DNA from: an uncultured Clostridia bacterium
GTDB taxonomy: Bacteria > Bacillota > Clostridia > Christensenellales > UBA1242
NCBI GenBank assembly: GCA_944364445.1
Contig: CALVWC010000005.1
Span: forward strand, 1-42,610
Direction of reading: 5' to 3'
Length of the DNA: 42,610 nucleotides
Part shown: positions 1 through 6,722 of the stretch, in pieces
How the letters are laid out: each line of letters begins with the position of its first letter
How positions within the stretch are numbered: the stretch's first letter is position 1
The notes under the pieces: generated by a model
What the model saw: the letters and a program-made list of their open reading frames with translations, nothing else
Told to the model about the DNA's origin: nothing
Databases searched by the model: none
Made by a program: the position numbers and the translations under genes

Positions 1-3
1 GAT

Positions 4-786
4 TTGGAAATTGTTGTTGAATATGTTCTTCTGCAAAATTTGTTTATCGACCTTTTCATTTTTAAAACCACGGAAAAGATTTTAAAAATCAAGGGAAGAT
101 TTTTCTTTTTTATTTCCCTTTTTGCCTCAATTTTTGCGATCATCTTTCCTCTCTTTCATGTTTCTGGCATATGGTCGATGGTGCTTAAAGCGTTTTTTGG
201 CATTCTTTTATGCACGCTTGCTTTTAAATTTAAAAAGTTTTCCTCTTTCTTAAAAATCTATATCGTTTTTATGTTTGTGACATTCCTATATGGCGGAGTG
301 GCGACCTTTTTTGTGCAAAGTGTGGGGCAAATACACACACTTATCATGCTTGGCATAATTTTCGTAACATATTTAATTATGCAATACGCTGTTAAGTTTG
401 TGAACAAACGAAAAAATGTGGAAAATTGTTGCACAGAGGTTGTTTTAAAAAATGGTGAAAAGGAACTTAATTGCAAAGGCTTTCTTGACACTGGAAATCT
501 GCTTGTTGACCCGCTGACGCAAAGGCCTATTTGCATAATTGGCTGGAAACTTTTTTCGCATTTAGAAACAGGCGTTGACCTTGAAGATGTTTTAAGAAAA
601 AAGGTGGAAAAATTGCCACTTGCTCACTATGTGATGCTGGATACAGTTGGCAAAAAAAGCAAAGTTTTGGCATTTGAAATCGACAAACTTAAAGCTCACG
701 GCAAGGAAGTGGAAAAGCCGATTTTGGCACTTTGCTTTAAAAATTTTCCTAATTATGAAATCATTTTGCACAGCAGTTTTGCATAA
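4..786 (+). CDS. spoIIGA: Sporulation sigma-E processing peptidase SpoIIGA (5' end at window edge)
   Basis: Membrane aspartic protease that cleaves pro-SigE in the mother cell. The N-terminal half (about residues 1-135) is a run of hydrophobic segments, as expected for the membrane domain. The C-terminal half carries the protease motif FLDTGNLLVDPL with the catalytic Asp near residue 162. At about 260 residues it is shorter than the roughly 310 of B. subtilis SpoIIGA. The frame is open to the left edge. A TTG at base 4 gives an N-terminus (MEIVVEYVLLQN) that looks like the family start, but an upstream start outside the window cannot be excluded. sigE, its substrate, begins 10 bases after the stop, the usual operon order. 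Family assignment is firm from the motif plus context; the start is not. Confidence 0.9.
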   Translation: MEIVVEYVLLQNLFIDLFIFKTTEKILKIKGRFFFFISLFASIFAIIFPLFHVSGIWSMVLKAFFGILLCTLAFKFKKFSSFLKIYIVFMFVTFLYGGVATFFVQSVGQIHTLIMLGIIFVTYLIMQYAVKFVNKRKNVENCCTEVVLKNGEKELNCKGFLDTGNLLVDPLTQRPICIIGWKLFSHLETGVDLEDVLRKKVEKLPLAHYVMLDTVGKKSKVLAFEIDKLKAHGKEVEKPILALCFKNFPNYEIILHSSFA

Positions 787-796
787 AGGAGGGAGT

Positions 797-1525
797 ATGA
801 AATTAATAGATAAAATCAAAATGCTTATCTACAAAATGATGAATAAAGAGGAGTGGACAGAGGCGGAAAACTTTGTGTTTTATGTGTGCGGAAGGGAGGC
901 GCTTCCAGAGCCTCTTTCCAGCGAGGAAGAGCAACTTTTATTGGAGGAGGCACAAAACGGAAGCAAAGTGGCACGCGACCGCCTTATTGAACACAACATC
1001 AGACTTGTGGTTTATATTGCCAAAAAATTCGAGTCCAGCGGGCTTGACCTTGAAGACTTAATTTCCATTGGTGCAATTGGGCTTATTAAAGCGGTGAAAA
1101 CATACAGCCTTGACAAGAACATTAAACTTGCCACCTATGCCAGCCGTTGCATTGAAAATGAAATTTTGATGCAACTTAGGAAGAACACGCGAATTAAAAA
1201 TGAAGTGAGTCTTGATGAACCACTATCCTCTGACGGCGACGGCAACGAACTTCTTCTTGCCGACATCATTCCTGTTGATGAGGACACAGTTTCCAAAGGT
1301 GTGGAAATGGGGTCGGATAGGCAGATACTTTTCAGCGTGCTTAAAAAGTTGGATGTTCGCGAACAGCAAATCATGATTTATCGTTTTGGCTTAAACGGAC
1401 AGGAGGAAAAGACGCAAAAAGAAGTGGCTGACATGATGGGGATAAGTCAAAGTTATATCTCACGAATTGAGAAGAAGATTTTAAGCAAGTTGAAACGAAA
1501 ATTAGAAAAGACGGATATCTTGTGA
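797..1525 (+). CDS. sigE: RNA polymerase sigma factor SigE (pro-sigma-E)
   Basis: Early mother-cell sigma factor of sporulation, 242 residues, made as an inactive precursor. Start chosen at the ATG 3 bases after AAAGGAGGGAG; the open frame extends further upstream, but only into spoIIGA. Residues about 1-27 form a basic/amphipathic pro-sequence (MKLIDKIKMLIYKMM). It is followed by FVFYVCGREALPEPLS, matching the SpoIIGA cleavage neighbourhood of B. subtilis SigE (VYYIGGSEALPPPLS). Sigma region 2 is clear (NIRLVVYIAKKFE, DLISIGAIGLIKAV, KLATYASRCIENEILM). Region 4 ends with EKTQKEVADMMGISQSYISR, the -35-binding HTH. It is co-transcribed with spoIIGA by spacing. Only the exact cleavage bond is inferred. 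Confidence 0.97.
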   Translation: MKLIDKIKMLIYKMMNKEEWTEAENFVFYVCGREALPEPLSSEEEQLLLEEAQNGSKVARDRLIEHNIRLVVYIAKKFESSGLDLEDLISIGAIGLIKAVKTYSLDKNIKLATYASRCIENEILMQLRKNTRIKNEVSLDEPLSSDGDGNELLLADIIPVDEDTVSKGVEMGSDRQILFSVLKKLDVREQQIMIYRFGLNGQEEKTQKEVADMMGISQSYISRIEKKILSKLKRKLEKTDIL

Positions 1526-1643
1526 CGGGTTGAAAAAATAAATCATTTGAAATTACGAAAAAATGAAAAAAGTGCGTTTTAAACGCAAAAAATCATAAAA
1601 AACACGCGAAATTTTACTATTTTCGGCGATTGAAAATATTTTT

Positions 1644-1672
1644 GCATATTCTTCCTTAAAATAGACAAAGAT
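1644..1672 (+). promoter_or_regulatory. Possible sigma-F-type promoter of sigG
   Basis: GCATA at 1644-1648, then 15 bases, then a weak match to the sigma-F -10 (GGnnAnAMT) at 1664-1672. sigG is sigma-F dependent in B. subtilis, so a sigma-F site is expected here. Two of the conserved -10 positions do not fit, so this is tentative. Confidence 0.25.
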
Positions 1673-1692
1673 ATTGCTATTAAGGGGGAGTT

Positions 1693-2466
1693 ATGGCAAA
1701 CAGAGTTTTTATCTCAGGAGTCAACACATCAAGCCTTCCTAAACTTAAAAACGCAGAGATAGCGGAACTTATGAAAAAGGTTAAACAAGGTGATGAATTT
1801 GCACGCGACCAATTTGTTGTGGCAAATTTGCGTCTTGTTTTAAGCGTTGTTCAAAGGTTTTCCAGTCACAGCGACAAATCGGATGATATGTTTCAAGTGG
1901 GTTGCGTTGGGCTTTTGAAAGCGATTGACAATTTTGATGAAACTTTAAATGTTAAGTTCTCCACCTATGCCGTTCCCATGATTATTGGTGAGATAAGAAG
2001 ATATTTGCGTGACAACAACTCCGTGCGTGTCAGCCGTTCCATTCGTGATGTGGCATACAAGTCGCTTAAAGTGAAAGAGGAGATAATCAAAAAGTTTAAT
2101 CGCGAGCCAACACTAGACGAGATTGCCAGCGTTTTGGAAATACCAGTCAGCGAGGTGACCTTTGCGCTGGACGCCATAAGCGAAACGATTTCGCTTTCCG
2201 AACCAGTTTATAACGACGGCAACGACACAATAAGAATTATGGACCAAATTGCCAGCGTGAAAGATGACGATGATAATTTGGTGGAAAAAATGACCTTGAA
2301 CGATGCCATAAAAAACTTGACGGAACGCGAAAAAGAAATACTCCTCATGCGATATTATGTTGGCAAAACTCAAATGGAAGTAAGCGAGGAAGTTGGCATA
2401 AGTCAAGCCCAAGTTTCGCGTTTAGAAAAGACCGCACTTAAAACATTAAAAAAGTTTTTTGAGTAA
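1693..2466 (+). CDS. sigG: RNA polymerase sigma factor SigG (late forespore)
   Basis: Forespore-specific late sporulation sigma factor, 257 residues, the normal length. The N-terminus has the SigG signature ISGVNTSSLPKLKN (compare ICGVDTSKLPVLKN in B. subtilis). It is followed by region 2 with DDMFQVGCVGLLKAIDNF and KFSTYAVPMIIGEIRRYLRD, region 3 with RVSRSIRDVAYKSLKV, and region 4 with KTQMEVSEEVGISQAQVSRLEK. A strong ribosome site (AAGGGGGAG) precedes the ATG. A 167-base gap separates it from sigE, in keeping with independent forespore transcription. The GVD/N-TSxLP motif distinguishes it from SigF, so confidence is high. Confidence 0.97.
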   Translation: MANRVFISGVNTSSLPKLKNAEIAELMKKVKQGDEFARDQFVVANLRLVLSVVQRFSSHSDKSDDMFQVGCVGLLKAIDNFDETLNVKFSTYAVPMIIGEIRRYLRDNNSVRVSRSIRDVAYKSLKVKEEIIKKFNREPTLDEIASVLEIPVSEVTFALDAISETISLSEPVYNDGNDTIRIMDQIASVKDDDDNLVEKMTLNDAIKNLTEREKEILLMRYYVGKTQMEVSEEVGISQAQVSRLEKTALKTLKKFFE

Positions 2467-2514
2467 AAATTTCATATTTTTTTAATAAAAATGCAAAAAT
2501 TTAGCAAATTTAGA

Positions 2515-2748
2515 CTATTTTTTTGCATTTTTTCTTATTAAACTATTTAAATCTATGTTTGCTTCAACATCCGAAATTTCCACTTTGGAAAGATATTTCA
2601 TGTCGATTTCAAAAGGTTCTTCATTGTAAATTTTTTCCGCTGTTTTCATACTTATTCCCCAAAAATAAGTTAAGTTGCGTAGTTTAATTTTATTGTTTTT
2701 TAAATATTCTTTTATTGCTTCTTTTTTAAACTTAAATTCCAATTTCAT
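2515..2748 (-). CDS. Small HTH-like protein, divergent from an XRE regulator (unknown function)
   Basis: A 77-residue charged protein, not recognised as a named family. The start is the ATG at 2748, which has AAGGAG five bases upstream; an in-frame GTG at 2754 would overlap that ribosome site. Residues about 20-45 (NKIKLRNLTYFWGISMKTAEKIYN) have the spacing of a helix-turn-helix with WGISMKTAEKI as a candidate recognition helix. It is transcribed away from the XRE-type gene at 2922 across a 173-base region full of repeats. Inference: a second regulator, antirepressor or partner of that repressor. It sits inside the sigG-ylmC interval, so it is probably an acquired unit. Confidence 0.6.
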   Translation of the reverse strand: MKLEFKFKKEAIKEYLKNNKIKLRNLTYFWGISMKTAEKIYNEEPFEIDMKYLSKVEISDVEANIDLNSLIRKNAKK

Positions 2749-2818
2749 AGTCACTCCTTATTTGTTTATTTTTACAGAAACCAACCTCTCATTTCCGTGG
2801 CATAAAATTTATTTCTGT

Positions 2819-2895
2819 ATATCATTATAATAATATCATTATAATGATAAGTCAAGTATTTTTATTAATATTATGATATCATTATAATAATATCA
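2819..2895. promoter_or_regulatory. Iterated operator-like repeats between divergent HTH genes
   Basis: ATCATTATAAT occurs three times (2821-2831, 2835-2845, 2878-2888). A 20-base direct repeat is present at 2819-2838 and 2876-2895. A perfect 16-base palindrome (TATCATTATAATGATA) lies at 2834-2849 and a 10-base palindrome at 2873-2882. The arrangement, between two divergent small HTH genes, looks like a Cro/CI-type operator region. The assignment to the repressor at 2922 is inferred. Confidence 0.6.
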
Positions 2896-2921
2896 ATATA
2901 TTTATAAAATGAGGGCGAGTT

Positions 2922-3125
2922 ATGAGTAAATTTAGTGAAAGGCTAAAAGAACTGAGAATAGAAAGAGGTTTAAGTCAAGATAAAATTTCACTTTTAACTG
3001 GAATATCTCAATCTACAATATCTTCATATGAGTCAAAAAGAATAAAACCAACTGATGAGGTTATTATAACTTTTTGCAAATTTTTCAAAGTTTCGGCAGA
3101 CTATCTTTTAGGGCTTGTTGATTAA
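2922..3125 (+). CDS. XRE-family transcriptional regulator (Cro/CI-type HTH)
   Basis: A 67-residue single-domain DNA-binding protein. The whole chain is an HTH_3 fold: FSERLKELRIERGLSQDKIS (helices 1-2), TGISQSTISSYESKRIKPT (recognition helix and following turn), then FCKFFKVSADYLLGL, the standard C-terminal end of this family. There is no dimerisation or peptidase extension. It is preceded by GAGGGCGAG and the repeated palindromes at 2819-2895, which it probably binds to control itself and the divergent gene. Likely a compact phage- or toxin-antitoxin-like switch; the target set is unknown. Confidence 0.85.
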   Translation: MSKFSERLKELRIERGLSQDKISLLTGISQSTISSYESKRIKPTDEVIITFCKFFKVSADYLLGLVD

Positions 3126-3151
3126 TCTTGTTTTTAAAATTTGCTGAAAAA

Positions 3152-3180
3152 GTAAAATTCTGTCATTATTTGACATAATA
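3152..3180 (+). promoter_or_regulatory. Possible sigma-G-type promoter of the ylmC-like gene
   Basis: CATAATA at 3174-3180 fits the sigma-G -10 consensus (CATnnTA). A weak -35 (GTAAAA, 3152-3157) lies 16 bases upstream. The adjacent TTGACA at 3170-3175 has no -10 at a workable distance. The biological fit is good because the gene is a sporulation-associated family next to sigG, but the -35 is poor. Confidence 0.3.
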
Positions 3181-3196
3181 CGACATAAATTACCAC

Positions 3197-3490
3197 ATGG
3201 AAACTTCATTTTTGGAACTTAGGTGTAAGGAAGTGGTTAATGTGGTGGACGGGCGCAGGCTTGGGCATATTGTTGACATTTGTTTCAATTTGCAAACGGG
3301 ATGCTTGCTTGGCATTGTTGTCCCTGGCGAAAAAAGTTTTTGGAATGTTTTTAAAAGCGGTATGGAACTTTTCATTCCAATTTCGCAAATCGTGAAAGTG
3401 GGCGAGGATGCAATTTTGGTGGAGATTTTCACGACTTCAAACAATCAAACCACTTCCTATATTATGGGTGGCAAGAAAAAAGAAAAATAA
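3197..3490 (+). CDS. YlmC/YmxH-family PRC-barrel sporulation-associated protein
   Basis: A 97-residue protein with a single PRC-barrel: ELRCKEVVNVVDGRRLGHI starts the barrel, followed by the GIVVPGE strand-turn and a hydrophobic end (FIPISQIVKVGEDAILVEI). This matches the YlmC/YmxH family, which Clostridia usually encode beside sigG. The tail (GGKKKEK) is basic. No good ribosome site is visible before the ATG. The regulator pair at 2515-3125 separates it from sigG. Function is not established biochemically; the family is catalogued as sporulation-related. Confidence 0.85.
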   Translation: METSFLELRCKEVVNVVDGRRLGHIVDICFNLQTGCLLGIVVPGEKSFWNVFKSGMELFIPISQIVKVGEDAILVEIFTTSNNQTTSYIMGGKKKEK

Positions 3491-3511
3491 GTTTAGTTAA
3501 CTTATTTTTTT
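3486..3511 (+). terminator. Rho-independent terminator after ylmC-like gene
   Basis: AATAAGTT and AACTTATT form an 8-bp stem around a 5-base loop, followed by a T run. It overlaps the end of the ylmC-like coding region. Confidence 0.65.
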
Positions 3512-3526
3512 ATAGATATTTAAAAA

Positions 3527-3570
3527 GAAAAATCGCTTTAAGAAAGTTCCCTTTCCAGCGACTTTTTTCT
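3527..3570 (-). terminator. Terminator of the nrdR transcription unit (minus strand)
   Basis: On the minus strand GTCGCT pairs with AGCGAT (one G-T pair), within flanking A and T tracts, and the hairpin is followed by a T run. The stem spans the stop codon of the 59-codon gene. Confidence 0.5.
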
Positions 3571-3717
3571 ATATTCATTTTTTTCTGCGTCTGTTCTATA
3601 TTGACCATTACTTAGGCGATAGTTTCCTTTTATGTTTGGGTTTTTCTCGACCTTTTCCACTTTCATATTTATTTCATCAAAATAGTTGTTAAACAAAACA
3701 TCTTTTTCGTTTTTCAT
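3538..3717 (-). CDS. Small conserved-looking hypothetical protein downstream of nrdR (59 aa)
   Basis: A 59-residue frame beginning MKNEKDVLFNNYFDEINMK and ending RKKSLERELS. It is highly charged, with no signal peptide or membrane segment. AAGGAAAG lies 3 bases before its ATG and overlaps the nrdR stop, so the two are probably translationally coupled. It ends in a hairpin that looks like a terminator. The tyrosine-rich middle (NYRLSNGQYRTDAEKNEYR) is its most distinctive part. I do not recognise the family; support is the ribosome site, tight coupling and terminator placement. Confidence 0.6.
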   Translation of the reverse strand: MKNEKDVLFNNYFDEINMKVEKVEKNPNIKGNYRLSNGQYRTDAEKNEYRKKSLERELS

Positions 3718-3725
3718 ATCTTTCC

Positions 3726-4169
3726 TTACATTTCAGTTATGAGTTTAATAAAGTTTGTGACATCTTTAAATTGGCGATATACAGAGGCAAAACGAACATA
3801 GGCAATTTCGTCCACTTTTTTCAATCTTTCCATAATCATTTCGCCAATCTGGCTGGACTTGATTTCTTGAACAAGGGAATTTTGAATGGTCTTTTCAATA
3901 TCCTCTGCCATAGCGTCGATTTGTGCCATGCTGACAGGGCGTTTTTCGCACGCCTTAATCATTCCGCATTTGATTTTTTCGATGTTGAAAGGTTGGCGAG
4001 AACCGTCTTTTTTAATAACCAAAATTGGCACAGTTTCCACTGTTTCATATGTAGTAAATCGCTTACCGCAGTTGAGGCATTCACGGCGTCTGCGAATGGA
4101 ATTGGTTTCCTCGGTGCTTCTTGAGTCAAGAACTTTGCTTGCCTCACTTCCACAATATATACATTTCAT
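3726..4169 (-). CDS. nrdR: Transcriptional repressor NrdR
   Basis: ATP/dATP-sensing repressor of ribonucleotide reductase genes, 147 residues, the usual length. The N-terminal zinc ribbon has C3-x2-C6 and C31-x2-C34 with the family sequence [19 protein letters not shown]. The ATP-cone domain follows from about residue 47 ([30 protein letters not shown]) to the C-terminus ([16 protein letters not shown]). AAGGAG lies 6 bases before the ATG. No ribonucleotide reductase gene is in the window, so its operator targets lie elsewhere. Confidence 0.97.
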   Translation of the reverse strand: MKCIYCGSEASKVLDSRSTEETNSIRRRRECLNCGKRFTTYETVETVPILVIKKDGSRQPFNIEKIKCGMIKACEKRPVSMAQIDAMAEDIEKTIQNSLVQEIKSSQIGEMIMERLKKVDEIAYVRFASVYRQFKDVTNFIKLITEM

Positions 4170-4289
4170 AGTTTTCTCCTTGAGTATATCTTAGCACAAA
4201 ATATTGGGTCAAAGCAACCTTTTAAGCACAATATTTTCTTTTTTCGCAAAGTTTTCATAAACAAAAATGTTAAACCATAAATTTTTTAT

Positions 4290-4511
4290 ATGATGAGTTT
4301 ATGTGACGGAAAAGTGAATAAAACATATCGCGTTGTGGGTGTGAACGGGCAGGGCAAGGAAGCAAGGCGTCTTTTGGAACTTGGCATAATTGCTGGTCAA
4401 CCTATTAAAATTTTGAATAAATCATCGCTTAAAAAGGTCTATTTGGTGGAGATTAGAGGCTATCTTCTCAGCGTTAAGGCGTCGATACTAAAACTGGTGC
4501 AGGTGGCGTGA
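4290..4511 (+). CDS. feoA: Ferrous iron transport protein FeoA
   Basis: A 73-residue SH3-like cytoplasmic partner of FeoB. Sequence features: GVNGQGKEARRLLELGIIAGQPIKILN, with the family's G-x-x-RR-L-x-E-L-G-I core, then a C-terminal strand YLLSVKASILKLVQV. The stop codon overlaps the FeoB start (TGATG), so the two are translationally coupled. The first possible ATG is 4290 and the next codon is also ATG; no ribosome site is evident, so the exact start is uncertain. Confidence 0.9.
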   Translation: MMSLCDGKVNKTYRVVGVNGQGKEARRLLELGIIAGQPIKILNKSSLKKVYLVEIRGYLLSVKASILKLVQVA

Positions 4512-6586
4512 TGGAAGAAATCTTGTTGGTGGGAAATCCAAACTCTGGCAAAACCACACTCTTTAACAGTTTGACCAAATCGGACGAGCATGTTGGCAAC
4601 TGGCACGGCGTGACCGTGGAAGAAAAGAAAAAGGTTAAAAATATTGGCGGAGAAAACTTTTTGATTGTGGATACGCCCGGCATATATTCTCTTGCGCCAC
4701 TTTCGTTTGAAGAAGAGGTTTCCATTAAGATTATTGAAAGTGGAAAGTATAGAAAAATCATCAATTTATGCGACCAAAACAACTTGCAACGCAATTTATA
4801 TCTCACGCTTTGCCTTTTGGAAGAAAAAAGAGATGTGGTTTTGGTTGTGAACGAGATTGACAGAAAGTTGAAGTTTAAAGTTGACAGGAAAAAACTTTCC
4901 TCAATTTTAGGTGTTCCAGTTTTTGAAGTGAATAGCCATATGGAAACAAAAGAACTGGAGAAAGAGATGCTTAAAACTTCTTCTGCGAAAGCAAATTTGC
5001 CGTATTTAAACAAAATCGACTTTTCTTCAATAAATTCATTATTTAGCGACAAACTTTTTTGCATTAAAGCGTTTGAACGAAATGAAACTTTTTTTAAACT
5101 TCAGGGTTATAGTGACGAAAAAATCAAAGAAATTTTTGCTAAAGTGCCAAAAGATAGCATGGAAATTTTGGCGAAAGCAAGATATGAATTCCTTGACAGT
5201 GTGATTGAATTTTCAGCAAAAGAAAACACTTTCGTTTATGGCAAAAGCAAGTTGGATAAGATTTTACTCAATAAATATTTTGCTTTTCCTTGTTTTCTTT
5301 TAATTTTGGCAGGCATATTTTATCTAACTTTTTTCTCTGTTGGCGCACTCTTATCCGACGGGCTTAGCGCACTGTTATCTCTTATTAGCGAGCCAATTTT
5401 AAACCTTATTCATAATTCGGTTGGCGAAAGTTTCATTTATTATCTTTTTGCCGATGCCATTTTTGGTGGGGTTAGCACCGTGCTTTCCTTTCTGCCTCAA
5501 GTGGTGCTTTTGTTCTTCTTCTTAAGCGTTTTGGAGGATAGCGGATATTTAAGCCGTGTGGCGTTTTTGTTTGAAGATATTTTAAGCAAAGTTGGACTTT
5601 CTGGAAAAAGCGTTTACACATTGCTCATGGGCTTTGGTTGCTCAACGTCTGCCATTATGACCGCACGCAACATGGATAACAAAAACAGCAAAATTAAAAC
5701 CGCGCTCATCTGCCCATACATGAGTTGTTCGGCAAAAATTCCTATCTACACCGTGGTGGGTGGTGCGTTTTTTGGCGCAAGCAACATCTTTGTTATTATG
5801 GGTCTTTATCTTCTTGGCGTGGTTGTGGCAATTTTGATTTCTAAAATTTTGGATAAAACGATTTTGAAAAGCACAAATCAAACTTTCATTTTGGAATTTC
5901 CTCCATACAGGCGAACCTCATTTAAGCGCGTGGGCAAAATTTTGTGGAAAAACAGCAAGGCGTTTTTAATTAAAGTTGGCTCAATCATGATTGCCATGAA
6001 TGTTATTGTTTTCATCCTTTCCTCTTTCACTTTCACCTTTCAGTTTGTGCGTGACGGAGAGGGAAGTATTCTGCAAACGATTGGAAAATTTTTAGCACCG
6101 ATTTTTGCACCTTTAGGCTTCAACAACTGGGCAGTTGTTTCGGCACTTCTTGCTGGGCTTGTGGCAAAAGAGGTGGTGGTTTCCTCCATTGCCATGTTTA
6201 ACGGCGTGGATGCAAGTGCTTTGAGGCTTATCTCCGAGTCAATTCTTCTGCCAACCAGTGTGGTGTATTTTTCCAGTCACGCTTCCGTTCTATCCTTCCT
6301 TGTTTTTTGTTTGCTTTACACACCTTGCCTTGCTTCCATGAGCATGATGAGCGAAGAGATTGGCAAAAAGTGGACGCTTATCGGCATTGGAATAGAGCTA
6401 TTAACGGCGTATATCGTAAGTTTCATTGTGTATAATCTTGCCTTTGCTGTGGAGATTTTTGGCGCGCCTATTATTTTTGCCATTTTAAGTTTAGTTATAA
6501 TTCTTTGTGCCACCATTTTTGTTGTGAAATTTGTAAGCCATAAAAAATGCACAAAAGATTGTTTAAATTGCCGAAAAAAATGCTAA
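4511..6586 (+). CDS. feoB: Ferrous iron transport protein B, with C-terminal Cys-rich tail
   Basis: Fe(II) membrane transporter, 691 residues. The N-terminal G domain has the P-loop GNPNSGKTTLFNSL, the switch region NWHGVTVEEK, DTPGIYSL (G3) and VNEID as a diverged G4. Gate motifs of the membrane domain are present (GFGCSTSAIMTARNM, CPYMSCSAKIPIY, LLAGLVAKEVVVSSIA, LLYTPCLASM). The start ATG overlaps the feoA stop; an in-frame GTG three bases earlier is less likely. The end is unusual: after a final hydrophobic helix come four cysteines spaced C-x3-C-x2-C-x3-C (residues 680-691). This resembles a fused FeoB-associated Cys-rich membrane protein, which is normally a separate small gene. Confidence 0.95.
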   Translation: MEEILLVGNPNSGKTTLFNSLTKSDEHVGNWHGVTVEEKKKVKNIGGENFLIVDTPGIYSLAPLSFEEEVSIKIIESGKYRKIINLCDQNNLQRNLYLTLCLLEEKRDVVLVVNEIDRKLKFKVDRKKLSSILGVPVFEVNSHMETKELEKEMLKTSSAKANLPYLNKIDFSSINSLFSDKLFCIKAFERNETFFKLQGYSDEKIKEIFAKVPKDSMEILAKARYEFLDSVIEFSAKENTFVYGKSKLDKILLNKYFAFPCFLLILAGIFYLTFFSVGALLSDGLSALLSLISEPILNLIHNSVGESFIYYLFADAIFGGVSTVLSFLPQVVLLFFFLSVLEDSGYLSRVAFLFEDILSKVGLSGKSVYTLLMGFGCSTSAIMTARNMDNKNSKIKTALICPYMSCSAKIPIYTVVGGAFFGASNIFVIMGLYLLGVVVAILISKILDKTILKSTNQTFILEFPPYRRTSFKRVGKILWKNSKAFLIKVGSIMIAMNVIVFILSSFTFTFQFVRDGEGSILQTIGKFLAPIFAPLGFNNWAVVSALLAGLVAKEVVVSSIAMFNGVDASALRLISESILLPTSVVYFSSHASVLSFLVFCLLYTPCLASMSMMSEEIGKKWTLIGIGIELLTAYIVSFIVYNLAFAVEIFGAPIIFAILSLVIILCATIFVVKFVSHKKCTKDCLNCRKKC

Positions 6587-6686
6587 TAATCTGTTTGCAT
6601 ATATCACATTTATTAAAAAAATTTAACTTGTTTGAATTAGAGCTAGATTATTAAAAATTTTTAAGTATTTTATTTTTGAAAAACAA

Positions 6687-6715
6687 TTTACTTATTTTTC
6701 TTAATGTGATATATT
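6687..6715 (+). promoter_or_regulatory. Promoter of der (possibly leaderless)
   Basis: -35 TTTACT (6687-6692), a 17-base spacer, an extended -10 TGA-TATATT (6710-6715). Only 7 bases separate the -10 from the ATG at 6723, and there is no Shine-Dalgarno, which suggests transcription starts at or next to the start codon. Confidence 0.6.
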
Positions 6716-6722
6716 AATATAT

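Noticed and set aside
4183..4212. Promoter for nrdR (TTGACC and TATACT on the minus strand)
   Set aside because: The implied transcription start would fall inside or after the AAGGAG ribosome site, so the match is not credible as placed.
4474..5064. 196-codon minus-strand frame
   Set aside because: Lies wholly opposite feoA/feoB, which have clear motifs; no ribosome site and serine/phenylalanine-rich antisense composition.
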